This document shows, piece after piece, positions 37,140 to 44,901 of a stretch of 44,901 bases of DNA. The position numbers and the translations under genes are program-made. Positions within the stretch are counted from its first letter, which is position 1. The number at the start of each line of letters is the position of its first letter. The notes under the pieces were generated by a model. That model was not told where the DNA came from. It saw only the letters and a list, made by a program, of their open reading frames with translations, and did no database searches. Origin of the DNA: an uncultured Verrucomicrobia subdivision 3 bacterium (GTDB taxonomy: Bacteria > Verrucomicrobiota > Verrucomicrobiia > Limisphaerales > UBA11358); the NCBI GenBank assembly GCA_903936645.1, contig CAIZWI010000236.1:1-44901 (forward strand), written 5' to 3'.

Positions 37140-37357
37140 GACTATGCCAAAATCCGGCCGGGTAATCGAAGCAAAAATGGGAGGATTGGGACTGCGGAAC
37201 GCCCGTAAAAAAGAAAAAGCCCGGACACAACTCCGGGCTTGTCACACACAACGCACTTGAGAACTGAGTGCGCCGAACACATCCATAGACTATCAAACTT
37301 TGTATCCCCAGCCAGTCACCAGTACTGGGGACACGCAGCCCCTACCCCGCGACCGGC
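37140..37357 (-). other. Intergenic region with several hairpins between two export operons
   Basis: It holds the minus-strand terminator at 37206-37240 and a further hairpin CGCACT (37252-37257) / AGTGCG (37267-37272). A TCCCCAG/CTGGGGA dyad lies nearer the permease gene. No coding signal is seen; a small RNA is possible. Confidence 0.4.
37206..37240 (-). terminator. Rho-independent terminator of the efflux operon (minus strand)
   Basis: Reading the minus strand, AAGCCCGGA and TCCGGGCTT form a 9-bp stem with a 6-nt loop, followed by TTTCTTTTTT. It marks the end of the HlyD/ATPase/permease operon. Confidence 0.85.
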
Positions 37358-38497
37358 TTAGTCCAGGGTTTGGCGGTAGCGCTTAATCCCGACCGTCAGC
37401 ATCACCGCCAGAAACAAGGCCATGGGCCATAAATCCGGCATCAGCTCGGCCAGCCCGTTGCCTTTGAGCAAAATGCCCCGCACCACGCGGAGAAAATGCG
37501 TGAGGGGCAGCACCTCGCCAATGTCCTGGGCCCAAACCGGCATGCCGCGGAAGGGAAACATGTAACCCGACAACAACAGCGAGGGCAGAAAAAAGAAAAA
37601 CGTCATCTGCATGGCTTGCAACTGGTTCTTGGCCACCGTGGAGAAGGTGATACCCACCGCGAGGTTGGCCACAATGAACAGGAATACCAACCCCACCAAG
37701 AGGGGCACACTGCCCACCATGGGCACATCAAACAGAAATTTGGCGGCCAGCAGGATCAGCGTCACCTGCACATAGCCCACGCCGATGTACGGCACAATTT
37801 TTCCCAGCAGGACCTCACCCGGGCGCACGGGCGTGGACAGCAGGTTTTCCATGGTGCCGCGTTCGCGCTCGCGCGTGATGGCGAGCGCCGTGATCATCAC
37901 CATCGTCATGGTCAGCATCACGCCCATCAGGCCGGGCACAATGTTGTATTGGGTGATGTTTTCCGGATTGTAATGCTGGTGGACGACCAGATTGAAGGGC
38001 GCGGTGCCGCCGGTCAAATGCGCAAGCGGTCCGGTGAGGTCGCGGTTGAGAATGGTCGGGGTCAACCCGCTCACCGCTGCGATGGCATAGCCCACTGCCG
38101 TGGGATCGGTGGCATCCGCCTCCAGCAGCAAATCCGGGCGTTCGCCGCGGATCAGTTTACGGGAAAAATCGACCGGGATGGTGACGGCAAACTGCACGGT
38201 GTTTTCCGCCAGCAACCGGTTGATTTCCAAGGTGTTTTTGGCTTCCCGAATGATGTCGAAGTAACTGCTGTTCTGCAATCCCCGCACGAACGTCCGCGAA
38301 AAAACGCTGTTGTCCGCCGAGTACACCGCCGTGGGCAGGTGTTTGGGATTGGAGTTGATGGCGAAGCCAAACAGGATGAGCTGGATCATCGGCACGCCCA
38401 CCATCATGCCAAACGTGAGCCGGTCGCGCCGCATCTGGATGAATTCCTTCAGCACCACGGCCACAAACCGCCGGAAATTGAAGTGTGCGAAGTTCAT
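37358..38497 (-). CDS. ABC-2 type efflux permease (YbhS/YhhJ-like)
   Basis: A 379-residue permease of the ABC-2 class: one helix near 30, a large extracytoplasmic loop (about 55-180), then five helices (about 185-375). RERERGTMENLLSTPVRP near 215 is the typical coupling stretch, and SGYMFPFRGMP a conserved turn. It partners with the ATPase encoded upstream, whose stop overlaps this start by 4 bp. E. coli has two such permeases (YbhS, YbhR); only one is found here, so a homodimer is likely. Confidence 0.9.
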   Translation of the reverse strand: MNFAHFNFRRFVAVVLKEFIQMRRDRLTFGMMVGVPMIQLILFGFAINSNPKHLPTAVYSADNSVFSRTFVRGLQNSSYFDIIREAKNTLEINRLLAENTVQFAVTIPVDFSRKLIRGERPDLLLEADATDPTAVGYAIAAVSGLTPTILNRDLTGPLAHLTGGTAPFNLVVHQHYNPENITQYNIVPGLMGVMLTMTMVMITALAITRERERGTMENLLSTPVRPGEVLLGKIVPYIGVGYVQVTLILLAAKFLFDVPMVGSVPLLVGLVFLFIVANLAVGITFSTVAKNQLQAMQMTFFFFLPSLLLSGYMFPFRGMPVWAQDIGEVLPLTHFLRVVRGILLKGNGLAELMPDLWPMALFLAVMLTVGIKRYRQTLD

Positions 38498-39420
38498 TTG
38501 AAATTATCCGCGGCCGTTTCCATGAGGCTGATGAACACATCCTCCAAACCGGAGGCGATGGGCTGCCAACGGTATTCCCCGGTCATCCAAGGTTTCACGC
38601 TGGCCTGTAACTGGACGGCGTCGCGGCCGCTGACATGCAGGGTGGCGCCAAAGACCACCACCTGCTCCACCCCCGGCCGGCCGCGCAACTGGTCGGCGAC
38701 GGCATGGAGATTTTTGCCCGTCACCTCCCAGGTGGTCAGCCCGGCACTGCGCACCACCTCTTCCACGGTGCCTTTGGCCAGCAAATTACCATAGGCAATA
38801 TAGGCCAGCTGGGTGCACCGCTCCGCCTCGTCCATGTAATGCGTGGTGATCAACACGGTCAGGCCGTCGGCCGCCAGCTGGTGGATCTCCTCCCAAAAAT
38901 CCCGCCGGGCCTTGGGATCCACGCCGGCCGTGGGTTCATCCAGCAACAATAACTGTGGCTGGTGAATCAAGCAGGCCGCCAGGGCCAGGCGCTGCTTCCA
39001 GCCGCCAGACAGGGTGCCCGCCAGTTGCCGGCGCCGGGCGGTCATCGTGAGCCGTTCCAGGCTGCGTTCCACGGCGGCCGGGCGATCGGGCATTTCGTAA
39101 AGCCGGGCAATGAAATCCAAATTCTCCTCGATGGTCAGGTCTTCATAAAAACTGAACCGCTGCGTCATGTAGCCCGCATGTTTCTTGATCTCGGCCGACT
39201 GCCGCAAGATGTCGTAGCCGAGGCAGTGGCCGCTGCCGCCATCGGGGGTGAGCAGGCCGCAGAGCATGCGCAGGAAAGTGGTTTTGCCACTGCCATTCGG
39301 CCCGAGAAAGCCATAAATCTCGCCGGGCCGCACTTGCATGGCAATGTCATTGACCACGGTCCGGCCGCCAAACTTCTTGGTCACGCCCCGGACATCGATG
39401 ATGAATTCATTCGCACTCAT
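38494..39420 (-). CDS. ABC efflux ATPase (YbhF-like)
   Basis: A 308-residue ATPase with Walker A GPNGSGKTT (Gly40-Lys46), signature LSGGWKQRLAL, Walker B LLLLDEPTAGVDP and the switch His in TTHYMDEAERC. After the ATPase core a C-terminal region of about 80 residues (LTTWEV...LEDVFISL) is typical of drug-type ABC-2 ATPases. It is one domain, whereas E. coli YbhF has two. It starts 4 bp after the HlyD gene and overlaps the permease gene. Confidence 0.93.
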   Translation of the reverse strand: MSANEFIIDVRGVTKKFGGRTVVNDIAMQVRPGEIYGFLGPNGSGKTTFLRMLCGLLTPDGGSGHCLGYDILRQSAEIKKHAGYMTQRFSFYEDLTIEENLDFIARLYEMPDRPAAVERSLERLTMTARRRQLAGTLSGGWKQRLALAACLIHQPQLLLLDEPTAGVDPKARRDFWEEIHQLAADGLTVLITTHYMDEAERCTQLAYIAYGNLLAKGTVEEVVRSAGLTTWEVTGKNLHAVADQLRGRPGVEQVVVFGATLHVSGRDAVQLQASVKPWMTGEYRWQPIASGLEDVFISLMETAADNFK

Positions 39421-39423
39421 GGG

Positions 39424-40398
39424 TCACGGCGTTACTTGCACATCCACCGGCTGGCCCGGGCGCACGTCGGCGGCATCGGCGGCGGCAAAGCGGGCCTCGA
39501 TCATGTAAACCAAACTCGCCCGGTTTTCCCGGTTGTAAATGACGGGCGGGGTGTATTCGGCCTGGGTGGCAATGTAGCTGGTGGTGGCCGTGAGCGGTGA
39601 TTTGCCGCCGTCGAACGTTACGGTCACCGGGGCGCCCACCCGCACGCGGGGCAGCCAGGCTTCCGGCACAAAAAAGCGCACCTTCAAATGTTCGGGGGGC
39701 AGCAGCACGACCACCGGGGCACCCGCCGCCACGTATTCCCCTTGGCGGTATAAGGTGTCCTGCACGGGCCCGCTCGCGGGGGCGAATTGTTGTTTCTGGT
39801 CAAAGGCCCACCGGGCTTTGCCCAGTGCGGCGGTCTGGGCCGCCACCTGGGCCGCCATGCCGGTGATGGCATCCGCCCGGCCGCCCAACCGCGCGGTGGC
39901 CAGGTCGGCGGTGAGCTGGTTGACCAAGGATTGATCGGCATCACGCTGGGCGCGGGCCTGGTCGAGTTCCTCGGCGGAAATCACGCCCTGGCCGATCAGA
40001 TTTTGCCGCCGCTGCCATTCGGCTTCGGCCAGTTTCCGGTTCGCCCGGGCTTGTTCCAGCTGGGCCTCCAGGGAGGCGATTTCGGTGGGGCGTTTGCCCT
40101 GGTTCAGGTCCGCCAACTGGGCTTGTGCCTGGCTGAGGTTCTGTTCCGCCTCGCGGACGGAGGCGGCTTCGGATTCCCGCTCGAGGGCAAAGAGCAGCTG
40201 GCCGGCCTTCACCTGGTCGCCCCGGGCCACGGCCAAGTTGGTGAGGGCGCCGCCAAGCGGGGCGGCCACGTAGACGTACTCCCCCTCAACGTAACCCTGA
40301 AACTCGCCGGGCTTTGGGCGGTCGCAGCCGAGGAGGGCGAGGGCAAGGGCGAACATACTAAATAGCGGGAAATAGCCTAAAAATAGGGGGTTTTTCAT
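39424..40398 (-). CDS. HlyD-family membrane fusion lipoprotein (YbhG/YhiI-like)
   Basis: A 324-residue periplasmic adaptor. The signal ends in lipobox ALLG-Cys25, so it is lipid-anchored. Two lipoyl half-motifs flank a long coiled coil (about 75-200, including LSQAQAQLADLNQGKRPTEI and the heptad-rich return strand). A beta-barrel (RFFVPEAWLPRVRVG) and membrane-proximal end (VRPGQPVDVQV) follow. It should link the ABC permease to the TolC-like channel encoded divergently. First gene of the operon, read away from the regulator gene. Confidence 0.9.
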   Translation of the reverse strand: MKNPLFLGYFPLFSMFALALALLGCDRPKPGEFQGYVEGEYVYVAAPLGGALTNLAVARGDQVKAGQLLFALERESEAASVREAEQNLSQAQAQLADLNQGKRPTEIASLEAQLEQARANRKLAEAEWQRRQNLIGQGVISAEELDQARAQRDADQSLVNQLTADLATARLGGRADAITGMAAQVAAQTAALGKARWAFDQKQQFAPASGPVQDTLYRQGEYVAAGAPVVVLLPPEHLKVRFFVPEAWLPRVRVGAPVTVTFDGGKSPLTATTSYIATQAEYTPPVIYNRENRASLVYMIEARFAAADAADVRPGQPVDVQVTP

Positions 40399-40453
40399 GA
40401 CATTTGGGTTTGGCGGCAGATTCCAGCCAGCGCCTTTTTATACAAAATTAGCA

Positions 40454-40482
40454 TTGACTTGTCAAACGGTTGTTTGAATCAT
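40454..40482 (+). promoter_or_regulatory. Probable promoter of the TetR gene
   Basis: TTGACT (40454-40459) and AATCAT (40477-40482) are 17 nt apart. The palindromic operator overlaps the spacer and the -10 box, suggesting autorepression. Confidence 0.5.
40462..40477. promoter_or_regulatory. Operator palindrome of the TetR-family regulator
   Basis: TCAAAC-GGTT-GTTTGA is a perfect dyad in the 110 bp between the divergent HlyD and TetR genes. A second TTTGTTTGAAAC half-site follows at 40482-40493. Binding by the TetR protein is inferred from position and symmetry. Confidence 0.7.
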
Positions 40483-40508
40483 TTGTTTGAAACACAGATT
40501 TGAATGTG

Positions 40509-41165
40509 ATGGTGGAAGCTATAGATGCAGCGCAGGTGGCCACCCGCTCCCAGATTTTGGAGGCGGCGGGGGAGGTGTTTGCCGAGGTGGGGTTTCGCGA
40601 TGCCAAGGTGCGGGACATTTGCCAGCGGGCGGGGGTGAATTGTGCGGCGGTGAATTATCATTTTGGGGACAAGGAAACGCTGTATGCCGAGGTGTTGCGC
40701 TATTCCCAAGCCAGGGCCATCGAGAAATACCCCCCACTGCTCGACGTGGCCCCCACCGCGCCGCCAGAGGAAAAACTGCGGGCGTTCATTTTTTCCTTCC
40801 TGCTGCGGGTCTTTGAAAAAGGCCCGCTGGCGTGGCATGGAAAAATCACCTCCCGCGAGATGGTGGACCCCACGGCGGCCCTGGATTCGATCATTGTGGA
40901 TAAAATCCGGCCCATGGCGGAGCAACTGCGGGGCATCGTGGCGGAGATCCTGCACCGGCCGGTCACGGATGAAACCGTGCGTTTATGCAGCTTCAGCATT
41001 GTAAGCCAGTGCGTTTTTTATCATCATTGCCGGCCTGTGCTGACGCGACTCTATCCCGACCAACCGCCGCTGGACACCGTCGGCGCGGCGCGCCTGGCGG
41101 ACCACATCACCCGCTTTACGCTGGCGGCACTGCACCATTTGCCCGTATCCACCACCACCCCCTGA
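40509..41165 (+). CDS. TetR-family repressor (CecR/YbiH-like)
   Basis: A 218-residue regulator. Residues about 12-58 form the TetR HTH (ILEAAGEVFAEVGF, then VRDICQRAGVNCAAVNYHFG). The ligand domain includes HGKITSREMVDPTAAL, typical of the CecR type. In E. coli, CecR controls the ybhGFSR efflux operon, matching the divergent operon here. ATG 40509 is chosen; TTG 40500 and GTG 40506 are alternatives. It is followed by the TolC-like gene after 6 nt, so the two are co-transcribed and share repression. Confidence 0.88.
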   Translation: MVEAIDAAQVATRSQILEAAGEVFAEVGFRDAKVRDICQRAGVNCAAVNYHFGDKETLYAEVLRYSQARAIEKYPPLLDVAPTAPPEEKLRAFIFSFLLRVFEKGPLAWHGKITSREMVDPTAALDSIIVDKIRPMAEQLRGIVAEILHRPVTDETVRLCSFSIVSQCVFYHHCRPVLTRLYPDQPPLDTVGAARLADHITRFTLAALHHLPVSTTTP

Positions 41166-41171
41166 TTTATC

Positions 41172-42533
41172 ATGAAACGACTTCACTTGCTCGCGCTGCT
41201 GACGGTTCTGGGCTCAGCTCCGGCCCTGGCCCCGGCCCAAACCAACCAAGCCCGCCTGCCCGGCTGGGTGGCCGAACCGCTCTCGCTGAAAGACGCGCTG
41301 AACATTGCCCTGCGCCAGAATGCCACCATTCACAAGGCGCAAAATGATTTGGAGGCCTCGCAGGGACTGGTGATCACCACCCGCGCCGTGGCGCTGCCCA
41401 CGGTGCAAGCGACCGGGCAAATTAAGAAGAGTGACCCAAACTCGATTGAGAATTTCTATAATTCCACCCAGTCGGACCGCAACTGGAACACGGGGATTCA
41501 AGTGGTGCAAAATATTTACGAGGGCGGCGTGCTGGGGGCGGCGCTCAAAGCCGCGCGGGCCACCAAGGCCCAGGCGCTGGCCCAGTACCAGACGTCCCTA
41601 GCGGACACACTGCTCAACGTCGAGACCGCTTACTATGATGTGCTGCTGGCGGCCCAGCAAATCACGGTGAACGAAGCGTCCGTCACGCTCTTGCAAAAGG
41701 AATTGGACGATCAACAGCACCGGTTCAACGCCGGCACGGTGCCGCGCTTCAATGTGCTGCAAGCCGAGGTGGCAGTGGCGAATGAACGGCCCGCGCTGAT
41801 CAAGGCGAAGAATAATTATCGCAACAGCAAGAATGCCCTTTCCAACCTGCTCGGCTACGACCTGCCCCGCGAAATCTGGGAGGACGTGCCGCTCAACCTC
41901 ACGGACAACCTCGTGGCGGAACCCTATGACGTTAATTTGCCGGACGCCATCCAAAAGGCATTGGAACAGCGGACGGAATTGAAAGCCCTGCGCAAGACGC
42001 GGGAGTTGCAGGAATTGAATATCATCAATGCCAAGGCCGGGTCCAAGCCCACGGTGTCGGTCTTTGCCGGGTATAGCTGGAAGAATGCCCAATTCACGCC
42101 GCCGATGGCGCTGGACCAGGTGTATTCCGGCTGGAATGCCGGGGCGCAGGTCACGTGGAATATTTTTGATGGCGCGGCCACCCAGGGCCGGGTCATGCAG
42201 GCGAAGGCCCAGTATGAAAAGGCCAAAACGGAACTCATTGACCAATCCCGCCAGATTGAACTGCAAGTGCGGACGTCGTATTCGGATTTTGTTGAAGCGA
42301 AGGAAACCTTGGAATCGCAGTTGAAAGTGGTGGAAGAAGCCGAGGAAGCCCTGCGCGAGGCCCGCGCGCGTTCCGAGGCGGGCACCGGCACCCAGCTCGA
42401 CGTGCTGAATGCCGAGACCTCCCTGACGCAAGCCCGCACCACGCAAATCCAATCCCTGCACGACTACGCCACGGCCCGCGCCAAACTGGAACGGGCGATT
42501 GGGAATAAGTTCGTGACCAAGGATGGTAAATAG
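41172..42533 (+). CDS. TolC-like outer-membrane efflux protein
   Basis: A 453-residue outer membrane channel of the TolC family with a signal peptide (1-23). Two repeats of the long helical hairpin are seen: LSLKDALNIALRQNATI and DVNLPDAIQKALEQRTELK start each half. Coiled stretches follow (VEEAEEALREARARSEAGTG, then TQLDVLNAETSL). It would complete a tripartite pump with the HlyD, ATPase and permease proteins encoded divergently. It lies 6 nt after the TetR gene. No strong terminator is seen downstream; a GCCGCC/GGCGGC dyad lacks a T-run. Confidence 0.92.
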   Translation: MKRLHLLALLTVLGSAPALAPAQTNQARLPGWVAEPLSLKDALNIALRQNATIHKAQNDLEASQGLVITTRAVALPTVQATGQIKKSDPNSIENFYNSTQSDRNWNTGIQVVQNIYEGGVLGAALKAARATKAQALAQYQTSLADTLLNVETAYYDVLLAAQQITVNEASVTLLQKELDDQQHRFNAGTVPRFNVLQAEVAVANERPALIKAKNNYRNSKNALSNLLGYDLPREIWEDVPLNLTDNLVAEPYDVNLPDAIQKALEQRTELKALRKTRELQELNIINAKAGSKPTVSVFAGYSWKNAQFTPPMALDQVYSGWNAGAQVTWNIFDGAATQGRVMQAKAQYEKAKTELIDQSRQIELQVRTSYSDFVEAKETLESQLKVVEEAEEALREARARSEAGTGTQLDVLNAETSLTQARTTQIQSLHDYATARAKLERAIGNKFVTKDGK

Positions 42534-42639
42534 TTCGCATCCGGGAAATCGCCTTTTGACGCCGCCCAGCCAGGCCAAAGGCGGCCGGCGGGAAACTGGA
42601 ATTATTGGAATACAAGCTCAAATCTAATATATATTTCTT
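42534..42639 (+). promoter_or_regulatory. AT-rich upstream region of the AAA/HNH cassette
   Basis: The last 40 bp before the ATPase start (TCTAATATATATTTCTTATG) are far richer in A and T than the neighbouring genes and probably hold the promoter. TTGGAA near 42606 could be a poor -35 box. Exact elements are not certain. Confidence 0.4.
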
Positions 42640-43944
42640 ATGTATATTCACAAAGTCTCACTTCGGAACATTCGCGGTTTCGAGACACTCGATTTTGATC
42701 TTGCCCGCCCGGATGGCAAATACGCGGGTTGGACGGTGTTCACGGGCGACAACGGTTCCGGCAAGAGCACGCTCCTCAAAGCTATCGCCGTCGGACTTCT
42801 TGAAAAAAGCACAGCGCGGTCACTGCAAACCAGTTTCCACCGTTGGATTCGTGATGGTTCTGGGCCCGAGGAATCTTCCATTCAACTGGACATCGTGCGG
42901 AGCGAAGAAGATGACGCCCTTACGGATCCAGGCCGAAAATCCTCTCCCGAACCTTTTCCCGCCAAAATTGTGCTGAAGAACGGCGGCAAAGAAACCACCG
43001 TTCAATCCACTATCCCTTCCGGTAAACAAAAAACCTACCAGACCCCCGACCGCACCATTTGGTCGCTCGATGCGACCGGTTGGTTCTCCTGCGGCTATGG
43101 TCCGTTCCGTCGCGTGTTCGGCGCGTCTCCTGAAGCCACCCGGCAAATGGTCTCCCCCACCACCGGGCGATTTGTCACCATGTTCCAAGAAGCGGCGTCA
43201 CTGGCCGAAGTGGATCAATGGTTGCGGCTGCTCGATCACAAGAAACTGGAAAACAAGCACGCCGAGGCCGAACAACTCGCGCTCGTCTTGGAACTGTTGC
43301 GGGATGATTTGATGCCCAATCGGATCACCGTGGATCGGGTGGATTCGGATGGCTTGTGGTTGAAAGACCGGAACGGCGTGCAACTGGCTTGGGGCGAAAT
43401 GAGCGATGGCTACCGCGCCGCCGCCGCTCTGCTGGCCGATATTTTGAGACACTTGATCAGCACTTATGGGCTGGAGGGCCTGACCGAGAAAAACGCGGAA
43501 GGTAAAACCGTGATCAAGCGTAGCGGCGTGGTTTTGATTGATGAAATTGACGCCCACTTGCACCCGGAGTGGCAACGGGTAATTGGCTTCTGGCTCAAGC
43601 AACATTTTCCCAACATCCAGTTCCTCGTGACCACCCACAGCCCGTTGGTCTGTCAGGCAGCGGATGCCAACGGCCTTTTTGTGCTCCCGGAACCCGGCAG
43701 CGGAGCCAAGCCTCATCCGCTCTCTGATGAAGAATACAAACAGGTGATTGCATCCAAATCTGATACCATTCTGCTTTCAGCAGCTTTCGGTTTGGATAAT
43801 ACCCGGTCGCCGCGCGCAGTCGCGGGACGTGCGGAATTTGCCAAACTTGAGGCCAAGAAGCGCGCCGGCGGCAAACTCTCCATTGAAGAAAAAAATCGCG
43901 CCGACCAACTCCAGCTTTTTGTGGCGCCCGAACCGGAATCTTGA
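42640..43944 (+). CDS. AAA ATPase of a Septu-like defence pair (PtuA-like)
   Basis: A 434-residue RecF/OLD-type ATPase. Walker A is GDNGSGKST (Gly36-Thr44, Lys42). Walker B is VVLIDEIDAHLHPEW (Asp301, catalytic Glu302). The switch is His333 in TTHSPLV. A signature-like MSDGYRAAAAL lies near 255. The middle (about 60-230) is the insertion typical of SMC-like ABC ATPases. There is no C-terminal TOPRIM domain, so it is not an OLD nuclease by itself. An HNH nuclease gene follows after 3 nt. Septu PtuA ATPases pair with PtuB nucleases; this looks like that type, but other ATPase/HNH systems exist. Confidence 0.85.
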   Translation: MYIHKVSLRNIRGFETLDFDLARPDGKYAGWTVFTGDNGSGKSTLLKAIAVGLLEKSTARSLQTSFHRWIRDGSGPEESSIQLDIVRSEEDDALTDPGRKSSPEPFPAKIVLKNGGKETTVQSTIPSGKQKTYQTPDRTIWSLDATGWFSCGYGPFRRVFGASPEATRQMVSPTTGRFVTMFQEAASLAEVDQWLRLLDHKKLENKHAEAEQLALVLELLRDDLMPNRITVDRVDSDGLWLKDRNGVQLAWGEMSDGYRAAAALLADILRHLISTYGLEGLTEKNAEGKTVIKRSGVVLIDEIDAHLHPEWQRVIGFWLKQHFPNIQFLVTTHSPLVCQAADANGLFVLPEPGSGAKPHPLSDEEYKQVIASKSDTILLSAAFGLDNTRSPRAVAGRAEFAKLEAKKRAGGKLSIEEKNRADQLQLFVAPEPES

Positions 43945-43947
43945 GCC

Positions 43948-44688
43948 ATGCAAAAAATTCCGCGCCCCGCTTTGCCGGCGGAGACCGTCAAGGCGCTTAA
44001 TCGAAAACAAACTGCGGCCAACAAGAAATCAGCGGCGGGCACTTTGGATATTGAGTCCACTTGGAAATCTGCCCGCCAGACCAAACCGGTCAAGGCCGCT
44101 CTGGGTGTGCTTCGAAAAATGGCAGGGCCACGCCAGCGCTGCATGTATTGCGGCGATTCGCATGGCACCGACATCGAACATTTTTGGCCTAAAAACCCTC
44201 ATTCAGACCGGTTGTTTCGCTGGCCCAATTACCTCTTGGGCTGCACGGAATGTGGCCGTTTCAAAGGTAATAACTTTCCCCTGGATCAGGAGCAGTCGCC
44301 GCTCTTGATTGACCCCACGACGGAGGAACCGTGGCAATTTCTCGATTTCGATCCCGTTACCGGCAACATTGTGGCGCGATTTGACACCGAGACCAATGAG
44401 TGGAAACCCAAAGGCACTGAAACCGTAAAGGTGCTGCATCTCGGTTGCCGAGAAGCGCTGGCAGCCAGCTACCAAACGACTCACGGTCGGATAAAATCCA
44501 AGGTTGAAGCCGCCCTGAAGAACAACGCCCTCAATGCCAACAGCCTGATGCAGGAGTTGCGTGCGGCGGATGATCATGGATTGTTAGGCTGGTATTTTTT
44601 GGGAACCGGTCAGAATGTGGAACCATTTGCCAGCCTGCGCCGGCAACAACCAACCGTCTGGCAAGCGTGTGTCCAATCTTTCCCCTAA
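43948..44688 (+). CDS. HNH nuclease of a Septu-like defence pair (PtuB-like)
   Basis: A 246-residue HNH-type nuclease. Zinc cysteines are Cys65/Cys68 (CMYCG) and Cys99/Cys102 (CTEC). The HNH core is Glu77-His78 (DIEHFWPK), Asn94 (PNYLLGC) and Lys106 (GRFKGN). DIEHFWPK is typical of the PtuB/TIGR02646-like group. The C-terminal 110 residues have no recognised domain. It is 3 nt after the ATPase gene and surely co-transcribed. The ATPase is thought to control the nuclease, which cuts nucleic acid on phage infection; targets here are unknown. Confidence 0.85.
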   Translation: MQKIPRPALPAETVKALNRKQTAANKKSAAGTLDIESTWKSARQTKPVKAALGVLRKMAGPRQRCMYCGDSHGTDIEHFWPKNPHSDRLFRWPNYLLGCTECGRFKGNNFPLDQEQSPLLIDPTTEEPWQFLDFDPVTGNIVARFDTETNEWKPKGTETVKVLHLGCREALAASYQTTHGRIKSKVEAALKNNALNANSLMQELRAADDHGLLGWYFLGTGQNVEPFASLRRQQPTVWQACVQSFP

Positions 44689-44711
44689 CCGTCATGTCCC
44701 ATAATTATTTT

Positions 44712-44743
44712 CCTCTGCGTCCTCTGCGGTTAAATGCCAGAGG
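44712..44743. repeat. CCTCTGCG tandem repeat with dyad
   Basis: CCTCTGCG occurs twice (44712-44719, 44721-44728), then CCAGAGG at 44737-44743 forms a hairpin with the second copy. Such CCTCTGCGTCCTCTGCGG stretches resemble dispersed intergenic repeats of these bacteria. Only one copy is in the window. Confidence 0.4.
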
Positions 44744-44766
44744 GAAAAAGCGTAAAAGAGCAAAAA

Positions 44767-44901
44767 CTAAAGCCCCCATACACAACGAAAACCAGTGAAG
44801 TCGTCGGCACTGCTCGGGCTGCCGTAGTTGCGAACGGCGCACCGTGCGAGGCCGGCGATGGCGCCCCAATCGCCGGCGCGCAACACACGGACGCCCGATC
44901 C
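44767..44901 (-). CDS. Formylglycine-generating enzyme (FGE/SUMF1)-like protein, C-terminus only
   Basis: The window cuts this gene; 44 codons and the stop (44767-44769) remain. GVRVLRAGDWG, ARCAVRNYGSP and GFRCV match the end of the FGE-sulfatase domain (RGGSW...R.A.RN...GFR). Such domains activate sulfatases or serve as C-type-lectin-like binding folds. Here the usual RGGSW is RAGDW. The rest lies beyond the end of the window. Confidence 0.75.
   Translation of the reverse strand, partial: GSGVRVLRAGDWGAIAGLARCAVRNYGSPSSADDFTGFRCVWGL

Noticed and set aside
37496..38794. 432-codon plus-strand frame opposite the permease and ATPase genes
   Set aside because: His/Arg/Gln-rich shadow without domain; the minus-strand products are certain.

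Overview
The window looks like a chromosomal piece of a GC-rich verrucomicrobial bacterium (Pedosphaera/Limisphaerales-like). This is inferred from gene content only. The signs are large secreted beta-strand-repeat proteins, an S8 protease and other exported proteins ending in a shared RFYRV-type C-terminal domain, a PEP-CTERM protein with a sigma-54-type promoter, a beta-lactamase-like/NamZ fusion, and several plant-polysaccharide hydrolases.

Layout. 0-6.4 kb: a serine-hydrolase/NamZ fusion whose N-terminus is broken, then exported GH29 (alpha-L-fucosidase) and GH127 (beta-L-arabinofuranosidase) enzymes. 6.5-8.2 kb: an IS4-superfamily (IS1380-like) insertion sequence with 17-bp imperfect terminal inverted repeats, abutting a decayed LytTR response-regulator gene, then a DUF4405 membrane protein. 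9.3-12.2 kb: a minus-strand, translationally coupled nucleotide-rhamnose operon (rfbA, a plant NRS/ER-like reductase, rfbB) with no rmlC. 12.4-14.9 kb: tRNA-Pro(TGG), then a sigma-54 promoter driving glnK-amtB, closed by a strong terminator. 15-16.2 kb: a PP2C phosphatase with a minimal kinase-like protein. 16.4-20.1 kb: a GH140-like apiosidase, deoC and a CE2-like esterase. 20.1-25.6 kb: a small zinc-ribbon membrane protein, a nucleotide-sugar dehydrogenase, an S8 protease, transaldolase and a thioredoxin-like ferredoxin. 25.7-33.4 kb: a glycosyltransferase remnant, an autotransporter-type repeat protein, a PEP-CTERM/DUF4114 protein, a lipoprotein beta-carbonic anhydrase and a CAP-domain protein.

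33.4-42.5 kb is an export region: a heterodimeric ABC exporter with one degenerate ATP site, then a YbhGFS-like efflux operon (HlyD-type lipoprotein, ATPase, ABC-2 permease). A TetR-family regulator and a TolC-like channel are read divergently from it. A perfect 16-bp palindrome sits in the divergent region and overlaps the likely tetR promoter.

42.6-44.7 kb carries a two-gene AAA ATPase + HNH nuclease cassette resembling Septu (PtuA/PtuB) anti-phage systems. The window ends inside a minus-strand formylglycine-generating-enzyme-like gene. The most novel-looking items are the Septu-like pair, the minimal kinase/phosphatase pair, the rhamnose operon architecture, the sigma-54/palindrome layout before the PEP-CTERM gene, and the shared C-terminal domain on three unrelated exported proteins.
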